From JADJOY01 sp046331705 [NCBI: bacterium] (lineage in GTDB: Bacteria; JADJOY01): 64,000 nucleotides of DNA. The position numbers and the translations under genes are program-made. Numbering within the stretch: the first letter of the stretch is position 1; every line of letters starts with the position of its first letter. The DNA is taken from positions 124,001 through 188,000 of the forward strand of contig JAXLQJ010000005.1 in assembly GCA_046331705.1 (NCBI GenBank), in the 5' to 3' direction. The notes under the pieces are model-generated. The model was given only the letters and a program-made list of their open reading frames with translations, was not told where the DNA came from and ran no database searches. Of this stretch, positions 18,368 to 25,598 are shown in pieces.

Positions 18368-18383
18368 TGTGATGCGGATCACT
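18368..18383. promoter_or_regulatory. CRP/FNR-family operator-like palindrome
   Basis: The sequence TGTGA-TGCGGA-TCACT differs by one base from the CRP consensus TGTGA-N6-TCACA. Its centre lies about 70 bases upstream of the predicted transcription start of the act-cox promoter, a spacing typical of class I activation. It could also serve the divergent mla genes, whose start is 76 bases downstream. Confidence 0.5.
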
Positions 18384-18458
18384 GAGTTTCGCGCCGATGC
18401 GTCACCAACTGCAGACGCCACAGGCAGCCGGCCGCGTCCACGTTAGGCTTGCGCGCTC

Positions 18459-19613
18459 ATGCCCAACGCACCCTCGCCCGCCACGCCCGAAGCCGCGGCG
18501 CTCACCTTCGAGCGCCCCGAGCACGAGACGTTGCTCGTGCGCCTCGCGGGCCGCTGGCAGATCACCGCGCCGCGCCCCAGCGCGGATGCCGTGCTGAGCG
18601 AGGCCGCGCGCGTTCCGACGCGACGACTCGCCTTCGACGGGAGCGCGCTGGTGGGCTGGGACACCGCCATCCTCACCTTCCTCGCCCGCGTCGAGGAGCT
18701 CGCGCGAGCGCGCTCGCTCACGATCGACCGGGGCGGGTTGCCGGACGGCGTCAATCGGCTCCTGGCGCTCGCCGAGACCGTGCCGGAGAAGAAAGGCGCC
18801 CGCGCCGACACTCAGCGCAAGCCATGGCTCGAGCGGGTCGGCCTGGCGGCGCTGGCGACGTTCGACGGCACCGTCGCATTCGTGCGCTTCGTCGGCGAGG
18901 CCACCATCGCCGCCTCACGCTTGGTGCGCTTCCAGGCGCGCTTCCGGCCTTCGGACTTCTGGTTGGTCGTGCAGGAATGCGGCGCGCAAGCCCTGCCGAT
19001 CGTCACGCTCATCAGCTTCTTGGTGGGCCTGATCATGGCGTTCGTGGGCTCCGTCCAGCTCGAGCTGTTCGGCGCTTCGATCTACGTGGCCAACCTGGTG
19101 GCGATCGCGATGGCGCGCGAGATGGCCGCGATGATGACCGCGATCATCATGGCGGGCCGCACCGGCGCCGCGTTCGCCGCCCAGCTCGGCACCATGAAGG
19201 TCACCGAGGAGCTCGACGCGCTCAGCACGATGGGTCTCGATCCCATCGAGTTCCTGGTGCTGCCGCGCATGCTCGCGCTCAGCCTGATGATGCCGTTGCT
19301 CGCGATCTACGCGAACGTCGTGGGCATGATCGGCGGCGCGGTCGTGGGCATCGGCATGCTGGGGCTGGCGCCCGCGCTCTACTGGGACCAGACCGTCGGT
19401 GCCGTCACCCTCACGCATTTCGGCACCGGGCTCGTGAAGGCGGTGATCTTCGGAGTGATCGTGGCGATCTGCGGCTGTCTGCGCGGGATGCAATGCGGCA
19501 CCAGCGCATCCTCGGTGGGGGAAGCGGCGACCTCGGCCGTGGTGACCTGCATCGTGCTCATCGTCGTCACCGACGGGCTCTTCGCGGTGATCTTCAACGT
19601 CCTCGGCGTGTGA
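18459..19613 (+). CDS. mlaE: MlaE-type lipid ABC transporter permease with N-terminal STAS domain
   Basis: A 384-residue inner-membrane permease. Residues 20-110 form a STAS-like domain (ending near the LALAETVPEKK segment); this takes the role of the separate MlaB protein of E. coli. The permease proper (about 165-384) shows the MlaE signature GRTGAAFAAQLGTMKVTEELDAL and LPRMLALSLMMPLL. It moves phospholipid between the membranes with the ATPase and MCE protein downstream. It is the first gene of a four-gene operon. Confidence 0.92.
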   Translation: MPNAPSPATPEAAALTFERPEHETLLVRLAGRWQITAPRPSADAVLSEAARVPTRRLAFDGSALVGWDTAILTFLARVEELARARSLTIDRGGLPDGVNRLLALAETVPEKKGARADTQRKPWLERVGLAALATFDGTVAFVRFVGEATIAASRLVRFQARFRPSDFWLVVQECGAQALPIVTLISFLVGLIMAFVGSVQLELFGASIYVANLVAIAMAREMAAMMTAIIMAGRTGAAFAAQLGTMKVTEELDALSTMGLDPIEFLVLPRMLALSLMMPLLAIYANVVGMIGGAVVGIGMLGLAPALYWDQTVGAVTLTHFGTGLVKAVIFGVIVAICGCLRGMQCGTSASSVGEAATSAVVTCIVLIVVTDGLFAVIFNVLGV

Positions 19614-19633
19614 AGGCACGGGCTCCCGCGACC

Positions 19634-20428
19634 ATGTCCCCCACCGCTTCCGAGGCCGCAGCCCAGTCGCGACCGCCGCACATCGAGGTGCGCGGGCTGA
19701 CGATGGCCTACGGCAGCTTCGTCCTGATGCGCGACGTCACGTTCACCGTGCGCCGCGGCGACATCTTCATCATCATGGGCGGCTCGGGGTGCGGGAAGAG
19801 CACGCTGCTCAAGTACCTGATCGGCTTGAAGGAGACGACCATCGGCGAGATCTGGTACGGCGCCGACAACTTCTCGAGCGCCGATCCGACGCTCAAGGCC
19901 GCGATCCAGCGTCGCTTCGGCGTCCTCTACCAGAAGGGCGCGCTCTTCAGCTCGATGACGCTCGCCGAGAACGTGATGCTGCCGCTCGGCGAGTACACGG
20001 ACCTGAGCCCGCGCGACATGCGCGAGGTCGCCGACCTGAAGCTCGCGCTCGTGGGCCTCAAGGGCTTCGAGGACTTCTTCCCCAGCCAGATCAGCGGCGG
20101 CATGCAGAAGCGCGCCGCGTTGGCGCGCGCCATGGCGCTCGACCCGGAGGTGCTCTTCTTCGACGAGCCGTCGGCGGGCCTGGACCCGATCAGCTCGAAG
20201 CTCTTGGACGACTTGATCCTGGAGCTTCGGGACAGCCTGGGCGCCACGGTGGTGATCGTCACCCACGAGCTGGCGAGCATCTTCGCGATCGGCGACAACT
20301 CGATCTTCCTCGAGCCCGAGGCGCGGACGATCATCGCTCGCGGGCACCCGCGAACGCTGCTCGCCGAGTGCGACGACCCGCGCGTGCGCCGCTTCCTCAC
20401 CCGCGGCGGCGCCGAAGCCGCGGCCTGA
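19634..20428 (+). CDS. mlaF: MlaF-type ABC transporter ATPase
   Basis: About 264 residues. Walker A GGSGCGKST, the Q-loop in YQKGALFSSMT, signature ISGGMQKRAALARAM, Walker B VLFFDEPSAGLDP and the switch His in VTHEL are all present and match MlaF/Ttg2A. I chose the ATG at 19634; an alternative GTG at 19610 overlaps the mlaE stop and would add eight residues. The ATPase powers the MlaE permease. Confidence 0.92.
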   Translation: MSPTASEAAAQSRPPHIEVRGLTMAYGSFVLMRDVTFTVRRGDIFIIMGGSGCGKSTLLKYLIGLKETTIGEIWYGADNFSSADPTLKAAIQRRFGVLYQKGALFSSMTLAENVMLPLGEYTDLSPRDMREVADLKLALVGLKGFEDFFPSQISGGMQKRAALARAMALDPEVLFFDEPSAGLDPISSKLLDDLILELRDSLGATVVIVTHELASIFAIGDNSIFLEPEARTIIARGHPRTLLAECDDPRVRRFLTRGGAEAAA

Positions 20429-20465
20429 ACCGATCCCGCCAATCCGCCGCGAGAAAGCTCAAGCC

Positions 20466-21419
20466 ATGGGAAAGAAGGCCAACCCCACCCTGATCGGCGC
20501 GTTCGTCGTGGGCGCCGTGGTGCTGACGGTGACCGGCATCCTGGTGTTCGGCTCGGGACGCCTGTTTCGCACCACCTATCCGTTCGTCCTCTACTTCGAC
20601 AGCAACGTGAACGGGTTGCGCATCGGCGCGCCGGTCAAGTTCAAGGGCGTCGAGATCGGCTCGGTCACCCAGATCCGCCTACGCCTCGACCAGTCGGAGC
20701 GCGACACCCACATCCCGGTGCTGGTCGAGATCGACGACGACAAGCTCAAGTCCGCCGGCGTCACCGGCGACTTCGGCGATCGTCGCGTGATGGCGAAGGC
20801 CGTCGAGCTCGGGCTGCGTGGCCGGCTCGAGATGGAGAGCTTCGTCACCGGTGTGCTCTACGTCTACCTCGACTACTACCCCGACACCGCCGCCAACCTC
20901 GTGGCGCAATCGGGGCAGCTCCAAGAGATCCCGACCCTGCCCACCCAGCTCGAGCAGGTGCAAAACGCCGTGCGCGAGGTGCTGAATCGCCTCGACAAGA
21001 TCGACTTCCACGGCCTCGTCGAGCAGCTCACCCACACCGCGGATGCCATCAGCGGGCTGGCTCGCTCCTCGGAGATCCGCACGGCGCTCGATTCGCTCAA
21101 CCAGACGATGGGCTCGATCCGCCAGTTCGCCGACACCCTCAACGCCAACGTCGGGCCGCTCGCCCAGAGCGTCGTGGGCACGGCGCAGAGCCTGCAGGCC
21201 ACCGCCGAGCGCACGCTGGCCGTCGAGGCGGAGCTGCGCGACACGCTGCGCAACGTGAAGACCTTGGTCGATCCCGCCTCGCCGCTCGCGTACGAGCTGA
21301 AGGACGCGCTTCAGAGCCTCGGCCAGGCGTCCCAGGCCGTGCGCATTCTCGCCGACTATCTGCAGCGCAATCCGAACGCCATCGTCGTGGGCCGACCGCC
21401 CGAGAGGAGCACGCCGTGA
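20466..21419 (+). CDS. mlaD: MCE-domain lipid-binding protein (MlaD-like)
   Basis: A 317-residue periplasmic protein held by one N-terminal helix (about 9-28). The MCE domain spans residues 38-118 (FDSNVNGLRIGAPVKFKGVEIGSV ... MESFVTGVLYVYLDY). A long helical region with heptad-like spacing (about 150-290) follows, longer than E. coli MlaD and closer to PqiB/YebT-like or Mce proteins that form a tunnel. The next gene overlaps by GTGA. Confidence 0.9.
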   Translation: MGKKANPTLIGAFVVGAVVLTVTGILVFGSGRLFRTTYPFVLYFDSNVNGLRIGAPVKFKGVEIGSVTQIRLRLDQSERDTHIPVLVEIDDDKLKSAGVTGDFGDRRVMAKAVELGLRGRLEMESFVTGVLYVYLDYYPDTAANLVAQSGQLQEIPTLPTQLEQVQNAVREVLNRLDKIDFHGLVEQLTHTADAISGLARSSEIRTALDSLNQTMGSIRQFADTLNANVGPLAQSVVGTAQSLQATAERTLAVEAELRDTLRNVKTLVDPASPLAYELKDALQSLGQASQAVRILADYLQRNPNAIVVGRPPERSTP

Positions 21420-22081
21420 CCCCAGCGCCGTCATCCAGTCGACACCCGCGCGGGTCCGCCGCAGGGCCTCGCGCGCTGCTCGGCCTCGTCGCCGCGGCGA
21501 GCCTGACGGCCGCGGGCTGCGGTCTGTCGGCATTCGCGGCGAAGCCGGACCCCACGCGTTTCTTCGTTCTGGCGGCGGCGCCCGCGACCGCGCCCGCCGG
21601 CGCTCTCGATCCGAGCCGCACCCTCGGGCTCGGCCCCATCGACATCCCGAGCTACCTCCAACGCCCCGAGCTGGTGGTGCGCGAGAGCGCCACCGAGATC
21701 CGTCCTTCCTCGTTCGATCGCTGGAGCGAGTCGCTCGACAAGGGCATCGCGCGAGTGCTCGCTCAGGACCTCTCGACCCGGCTCGGGCTCGATCGCGTGA
21801 CGCCCTACCCCTGGTATGCCACTCAGGAACCGACCTACCAGGTACGCATCGATCTGCGCTCGTTCGAGGCCACGGCGAAAGGCGAGATCCAGTTGAGCGC
21901 GCGCTGGGACGTGAAGCGGCTCGGCGGCGACGGACCGCGCATCCAGCGCGACAGCGTGCTCGCACCTCGCGCCGCCGGCACCGACACGCGCGAGATCGTG
22001 GCCGCGCTCAGCGCCGCGCTCGGGCAGCTCGCCGACGAGATCGCCACCGCCGTCGCCACCCTCGACGCAGGTCATCGCTGA
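21416..22081 (+). CDS. PqiC-type auxiliary lipoprotein of MCE transporter
   Basis: A 221-residue outer-membrane lipoprotein, starting at GTG in a GTGA overlap with the MCE gene. The signal ends in a lipobox LTAAGC. The body shows the ABC-transport auxiliary family pattern (LGLGPIDIPSYLQRPELVVR and WSESLDKGIARVLAQDLSTRLG). In E. coli PqiC joins the MCE tunnel to the outer membrane. It completes a Mla/Pqi hybrid operon. Confidence 0.88.
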   Translation: MTPAPSSSRHPRGSAAGPRALLGLVAAASLTAAGCGLSAFAAKPDPTRFFVLAAAPATAPAGALDPSRTLGLGPIDIPSYLQRPELVVRESATEIRPSSFDRWSESLDKGIARVLAQDLSTRLGLDRVTPYPWYATQEPTYQVRIDLRSFEATAKGEIQLSARWDVKRLGGDGPRIQRDSVLAPRAAGTDTREIVAALSAALGQLADEIATAVATLDAGHR

Positions 22082-22085
22082 CGCG

Positions 22086-22107
22086 GCGCGCCCCGTGCCG
22101 GGCGCGC
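22086..22107 (+). terminator. GC-rich hairpin after the mla operon
   Basis: A perfect 8-base stem GCGCGCCC/GGGCGCGC with a 6-base loop lies five bases after the last mla-operon stop. There is no T-run, so termination would be incomplete or Rho-assisted. Confidence 0.4.
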
Positions 22108-22212
22108 TCCGGGCCATGCGACGATCGGGTCGGGCGGCTCGCCCGCGCGCCCGCACGGCCGCCGGATCGCCCGCTCGCACGACCTTGGCACGAATCCGAT
22201 TTCATTGCCCAT

Positions 22213-22234
22213 TTTCGTCAACCACTTGACGAAA
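22213..22234. promoter_or_regulatory. Perfect inverted repeat TTTCGTCAA-N4-TTGACGAAA
   Basis: Nine-base arms with a four-base spacer, in an AT-richer patch. No T-run follows, so an operator is more likely than a terminator. The regulator is unknown. Confidence 0.5.
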
Positions 22235-22288
22235 TCGGTCGTTTTGAACGGGCCACCGCGGGGGTGCCGGCGCCCAACCATCGGATTT

Positions 22289-22309
22289 TGTTGACAATCG
22301 ATATCAACA
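22289..22309. promoter_or_regulatory. Inverted repeat TGTTGA-N9-TCAACA
   Basis: Perfect six-base arms, 165 bases before the FHA-EAL start. It contains a consensus -35 hexamer TTGACA at 22291-22296, but no -10 at the right distance. Its core TTGA/TCAA resembles the arms of the palindrome at 22213-22234. Confidence 0.45.
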
Positions 22310-22473
22310 GTTGCCGTGTGCTCTCCGGCACGCTTCTTGTGAAGCCCTAGCTTGGCGCACACGGATCGATCCGCTTCGGATCTCGGCCACGGGTGGTCGC
22401 TGCGCGGTTCCGCTCCCGGACCCGCAGGCCATTCACGCCCCGCTCGGATGCGGTTCTCACCGGATCGACACCG

Positions 22474-23790
22474 ATGACCACCCCCGAACCCCACCGCCCC
22501 ATGTCGCGATTGACCTCCGTCAGCCACACCGCCCGCTATCAGGTCGCGCTCACCCAGAGCGAGCGTCGCGAGCCCACGCTCACGCTGGTGCGCGGTCCCG
22601 GCATGGGGCGGGTTTTCCCGCTCCTGCCCAGCAAGCGCAGCTACGTGCTGGGGCGCGAGTCCACGTGTGATCTCTTCGTGGACGACCATACGGTGTCGCG
22701 CAGCCACGCGCGCTTCGACGTGCGCCAGGTCGACGGGCTCGACATCGTCGTACGCATCCGGGATCTCGGCAGCACCAACGGCACCTGGCTCAACGGCCAG
22801 CGCATCCAGGAAGCCATCGTCAACGCCGGAGACAAGATCCACGTGGGCGAGGTGATCCTGCGCTTCGACCTGCTCGACAACATCGATCGGGGATTCGCGT
22901 TCCGCGCCGCTGCCGGGGAGTCGCCGACACGCCGCAGCGACCCCCAGATCGAGGCGACCTTCCAGCGCGCCATCGCCGGGATCTGGCTCGCCTACCAGCC
23001 GATCGTGAGCTGGGTGGACCGCCGCATCATCGGCTGGGAAGCGCTGCTGCGCGCCGAGGAGCCCGGGCTCTCGGACCCGCATTCGCTGATCGCCCTCGCC
23101 GAGCGGCTGGGGCGAGTCTGGGAGGTCGGCCGGATCGCGCGCGCGCGGGCCGCCGACGCCGCCGCCGAGCTGCCGCCCGGCACGATGCTCTTCGTCAACC
23201 TGCATCCCAGCGACATCCGCGACGACGATCTCTACCAGCCCACCAGCCCGCTCTCGCGGGTCGCGCACCGCGTGGTCCTCGAGATCACCGAGCGCGCGTC
23301 GCTGGACGGCGTCAACGACCTCGACCACCGCGTCGCGCGGCTGCGGCGGCTCGGCTTCCAGATCGCCGTGGACGACCTGGGCGCGGGCTACGCCGCGCTG
23401 AGCGTGTTCGCCCAGCTCTCGCCCGAGATCGTCAAGATCGACATGGGGATCGTGCGCGACGTGCACAAGAGCCCCACCAAGGCCCGCGTGATCCGCTCGC
23501 TCGCCGACATGTGTCGCGACATGGGCGTGCGCATGATCGTGGAAGGCGTCGAGACCATCGAGGAGCAGCAGAAGGTGATCGAGCTCGGCTGCGATCTGCT
23601 CCAGGGTTACCTCTTCGCCAAGCCGGTGCGCGATCTGCCCGGCACCGAGACCCGCGTGTGCCGCTGGCCGAACGGCGAGTTCCCCGCGGAGGTCGCCGAG
23701 ACCGACCTCATGCGCGCCCGCGAGACCGACGAGCCCGAAGACCGGGATGCGCGGGGGCCGGCGGAGCTCTCCGCGGGCCTCTCGTCCTGA
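22474..23790 (+). CDS. FHA-EAL cyclic di-GMP phosphodiesterase
   Basis: A 438-residue cytosolic protein. Residues 35-130 are a forkhead-associated domain with the phosphothreonine-binding residues (GRESTCDLFVDD, SRSHARF, LGSTNGTWLNG). Residues 160-405 are an EAL domain that keeps EALLR, the NLHP Asn, EITER, DDLGAGYAALS, KIDMGIV and EGVETIEEQ, so it should be an active c-di-GMP phosphodiesterase. Ser/Thr-kinase input through the FHA domain could set its activity. I chose ATG at 22474; an in-frame GTG at 22393 would add a poorly conserved basic leader. Confidence 0.88.
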   Translation: MTTPEPHRPMSRLTSVSHTARYQVALTQSERREPTLTLVRGPGMGRVFPLLPSKRSYVLGRESTCDLFVDDHTVSRSHARFDVRQVDGLDIVVRIRDLGSTNGTWLNGQRIQEAIVNAGDKIHVGEVILRFDLLDNIDRGFAFRAAAGESPTRRSDPQIEATFQRAIAGIWLAYQPIVSWVDRRIIGWEALLRAEEPGLSDPHSLIALAERLGRVWEVGRIARARAADAAAELPPGTMLFVNLHPSDIRDDDLYQPTSPLSRVAHRVVLEITERASLDGVNDLDHRVARLRRLGFQIAVDDLGAGYAALSVFAQLSPEIVKIDMGIVRDVHKSPTKARVIRSLADMCRDMGVRMIVEGVETIEEQQKVIELGCDLLQGYLFAKPVRDLPGTETRVCRWPNGEFPAEVAETDLMRARETDEPEDRDARGPAELSAGLSS

Positions 23791-23845
23791 GCGGCGGCTG
23801 CACGCCCGCGCCGCATCGGCGCGAGGACGCTCGGCCCGCTTCGGG

Positions 23846-25252
23846 TCAGGCGGCGATCGCCGCCCGCAAACGCTCCAGCTCACCGGCGTGGGTGCGCACC
23901 ACCATGCGGGTGCCGTGCTCCTCGTAGGACTCGGAGAGCACCCGACAGCGCGCGTGCACCTCCGAGACCCAGCGCGCCTTCGTGTACGGCACGAAGACGT
24001 CGCCGTCCACCATCCCGCGCTCGAAGAACTCGACGATGCGCCTCCGCACCCGCTCCACGTCCGCACTGCGCTTCGCCGACACGACCAGCGCATCCGGAAA
24101 CTCGGCGGCGCACGCTTGGCGCGCGGCGTCGTCCAGCCGATCGGCCTTGTTGAGCAGCACCAGCTCCGGCGAGTCGCCGGCCTCGAGCTCGCGCAGAACG
24201 CCGCGCGTCACCTCCATGTGCTGACGAAACACGGGGTCCGATGCATCCACCACGTGCAACACGAGTGACGCCTCGCGCGCCTCGGCGAGCGTCGAGCGAA
24301 ACGACGCGACCAGCGCGTGCGGCAGCTTCTTGATGAAGCCAACCGTATCGCTCACCAGGATGCGCGGACGCGTCTCCGGGTGGAGGGCTCGCACCGTGGT
24401 GTCGAGGGTCGCGAAGAGCTTGTCCTCCACCAGCACCCCGCTGCCCGTGAGCAAGCGCATCCACGACGACTTGCCGGCGTTGGTGTAGCCGACCAGCGCG
24501 ACGGTCGCCTGCCGCGCACGGCGATCGCGGCGCGTCGCCGCCTGCTGCTCGATGACCTCGAGCTCGGCGCGCAGCTCGGCGATCCGATCGCGGATCTTGC
24601 GGCGATCCAGCTCGACGTAGGCTTCGCCGGCGCCCTTCCCACCCACCCCGCCCTTCTGGCGATCCTTGCCGATGCCGCTCTCGCGCACCCGCGGCGCCTG
24701 ATAGGTGAGCCGCGCGATCTCCACCTCGAGCGCCGCCTCGCGGCTGCGCGCGTGGCGCCGGAAGATCGCGAGGATCACCGAAGTGCGATCCAGGATCTCG
24801 GCGCCGGTGGCGCGCTCGAGATTGCGCGCCTGGGAAGGCGAGACGTCGTGGTCGAGGATCACGACCGAGGCCTTCTCGCGCGGCGGCGCGGCGGACGGGG
24901 CCTCGTGCGCTTCCCCCTCGTCGAGGTCCTCGGCGTCCGGCTCCTCGACCGGCTCGTCGACCTCGTGCTCGCGCTCCTCCGCCGCGGCGTCCTTGCTCCG
25001 GCGCTTGGGCGGGCCGATCGGGACCACGCCGGTGCCACCGGTCCAGCGCGCGAGCTCCCGCAGCTTGCCCGCGCCGACCACCGCCGAGGCGGCGAGCGAC
25101 GCGCGTCGCTGCGTCACGCGCCCCACCACGCGAACCCCGAGCGTCTTGGCGAGCCGCGCCAGCTCTTCCAGCGACGACTCGAACTCCTCGTCGGAAACGC
25201 CCGAAAGCTGGACGCCGACCAGCACTCCCACTTGCTGCGCGTTCGCGGACAT
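23846..25252 (-). CDS. hflX: GTPase HflX
   Basis: A 468-residue ribosome-associated GTPase. The N-terminal nucleotide-binding domain and glycine-rich linker (KGGVGGKGAGEAYVELDRRKI) precede the GTPase core, with G1 GYTNAGKSS, G3 DTVGFIKKLPH, and NKAD for guanine recognition. Between the two halves of the N-terminal domain (about residues 80-125) is an acidic Glu/Asp-rich insert that the usual HflX lacks. The chosen ATG removes a long basic extension that is not conserved. HflX splits stalled 70S ribosomes under stress. Confidence 0.92.
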   Translation of the reverse strand: MSANAQQVGVLVGVQLSGVSDEEFESSLEELARLAKTLGVRVVGRVTQRRASLAASAVVGAGKLRELARWTGGTGVVPIGPPKRRSKDAAAEEREHEVDEPVEEPDAEDLDEGEAHEAPSAAPPREKASVVILDHDVSPSQARNLERATGAEILDRTSVILAIFRRHARSREAALEVEIARLTYQAPRVRESGIGKDRQKGGVGGKGAGEAYVELDRRKIRDRIAELRAELEVIEQQAATRRDRRARQATVALVGYTNAGKSSWMRLLTGSGVLVEDKLFATLDTTVRALHPETRPRILVSDTVGFIKKLPHALVASFRSTLAEAREASLVLHVVDASDPVFRQHMEVTRGVLRELEAGDSPELVLLNKADRLDDAARQACAAEFPDALVVSAKRSADVERVRRRIVEFFERGMVDGDVFVPYTKARWVSEVHARCRVLSESYEEHGTRMVVRTHAGELERLRAAIAA

Positions 25253-25598
25253 GCCCCGCAAGATGGGCCGCCGCCCACCCCCGGGCAACCCCTCGAACCC
25301 CTCGAACCTCGAGCTCGTCGAGCGCGCGAGCGCGTGGACGCTCTCGGCTCCTCGGAGGATCCGGCGCCACGAGGTGACCGCTCCGGCTCGCTGGGACCTC
25401 GGCGACTCGCTCCGGATCCCTTCGTGTCGAAGCTCGGAGGGCTGCCTCCGCGGCGTCGACCCGTGCTCGCATTCGCGTGGTCGGGGCCTCCGGGGACCGC
25501 TGTCTTCCCGCCGCAATCCTCTACATACTTCCGCAGCTCGGCCGCGCCCTGAGCGGTCCGCGATGACGCGCAGCTCGGGTGTAGGCGATGCGAGCGTC
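25253..25598. other. Divergent intergenic region between hflX and the TPR histidine kinase
   Basis: About 346 bases. Long frames cross it on both strands but show no conserved features and are extensions of the flanking genes. I see no clear promoter. A direct repeat of CCCTCGAACC occurs near 25290-25310. Confidence 0.5.

Larger units (their letters stand above)
18152..18458. other. Divergent intergenic region between actC and the mla operon
   Basis: About 307 bases without a gene. It holds the minus-strand promoter at 18312-18340 and the CRP/FNR-type palindrome at 18368-18383. A run of C/G around 18250 (seven G) and an A-rich tract near 18343 are also present. No clear plus-strand promoter for the mla genes is visible. 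Confidence 0.6.
22082..22473. other. Intergenic region upstream of the FHA-EAL gene
   Basis: About 390 bases without a gene. It is less GC-rich than the surroundings between 22195 and 22310 and holds the post-mla hairpin and two palindromes (22213-22234 and 22289-22309). A -24/-12-like GGCACG-N4-TTGT stands at 22327-22340, but the invariant GC of the -12 box is broken, so I do not call it. Confidence 0.55.

Noticed and set aside
22327-22340. Sigma54-like GGCACG-N4-TTGT before the FHA-EAL gene
   Set aside because: The invariant GC of the -12 box is changed (GT); no enhancer-binding activator is nearby.
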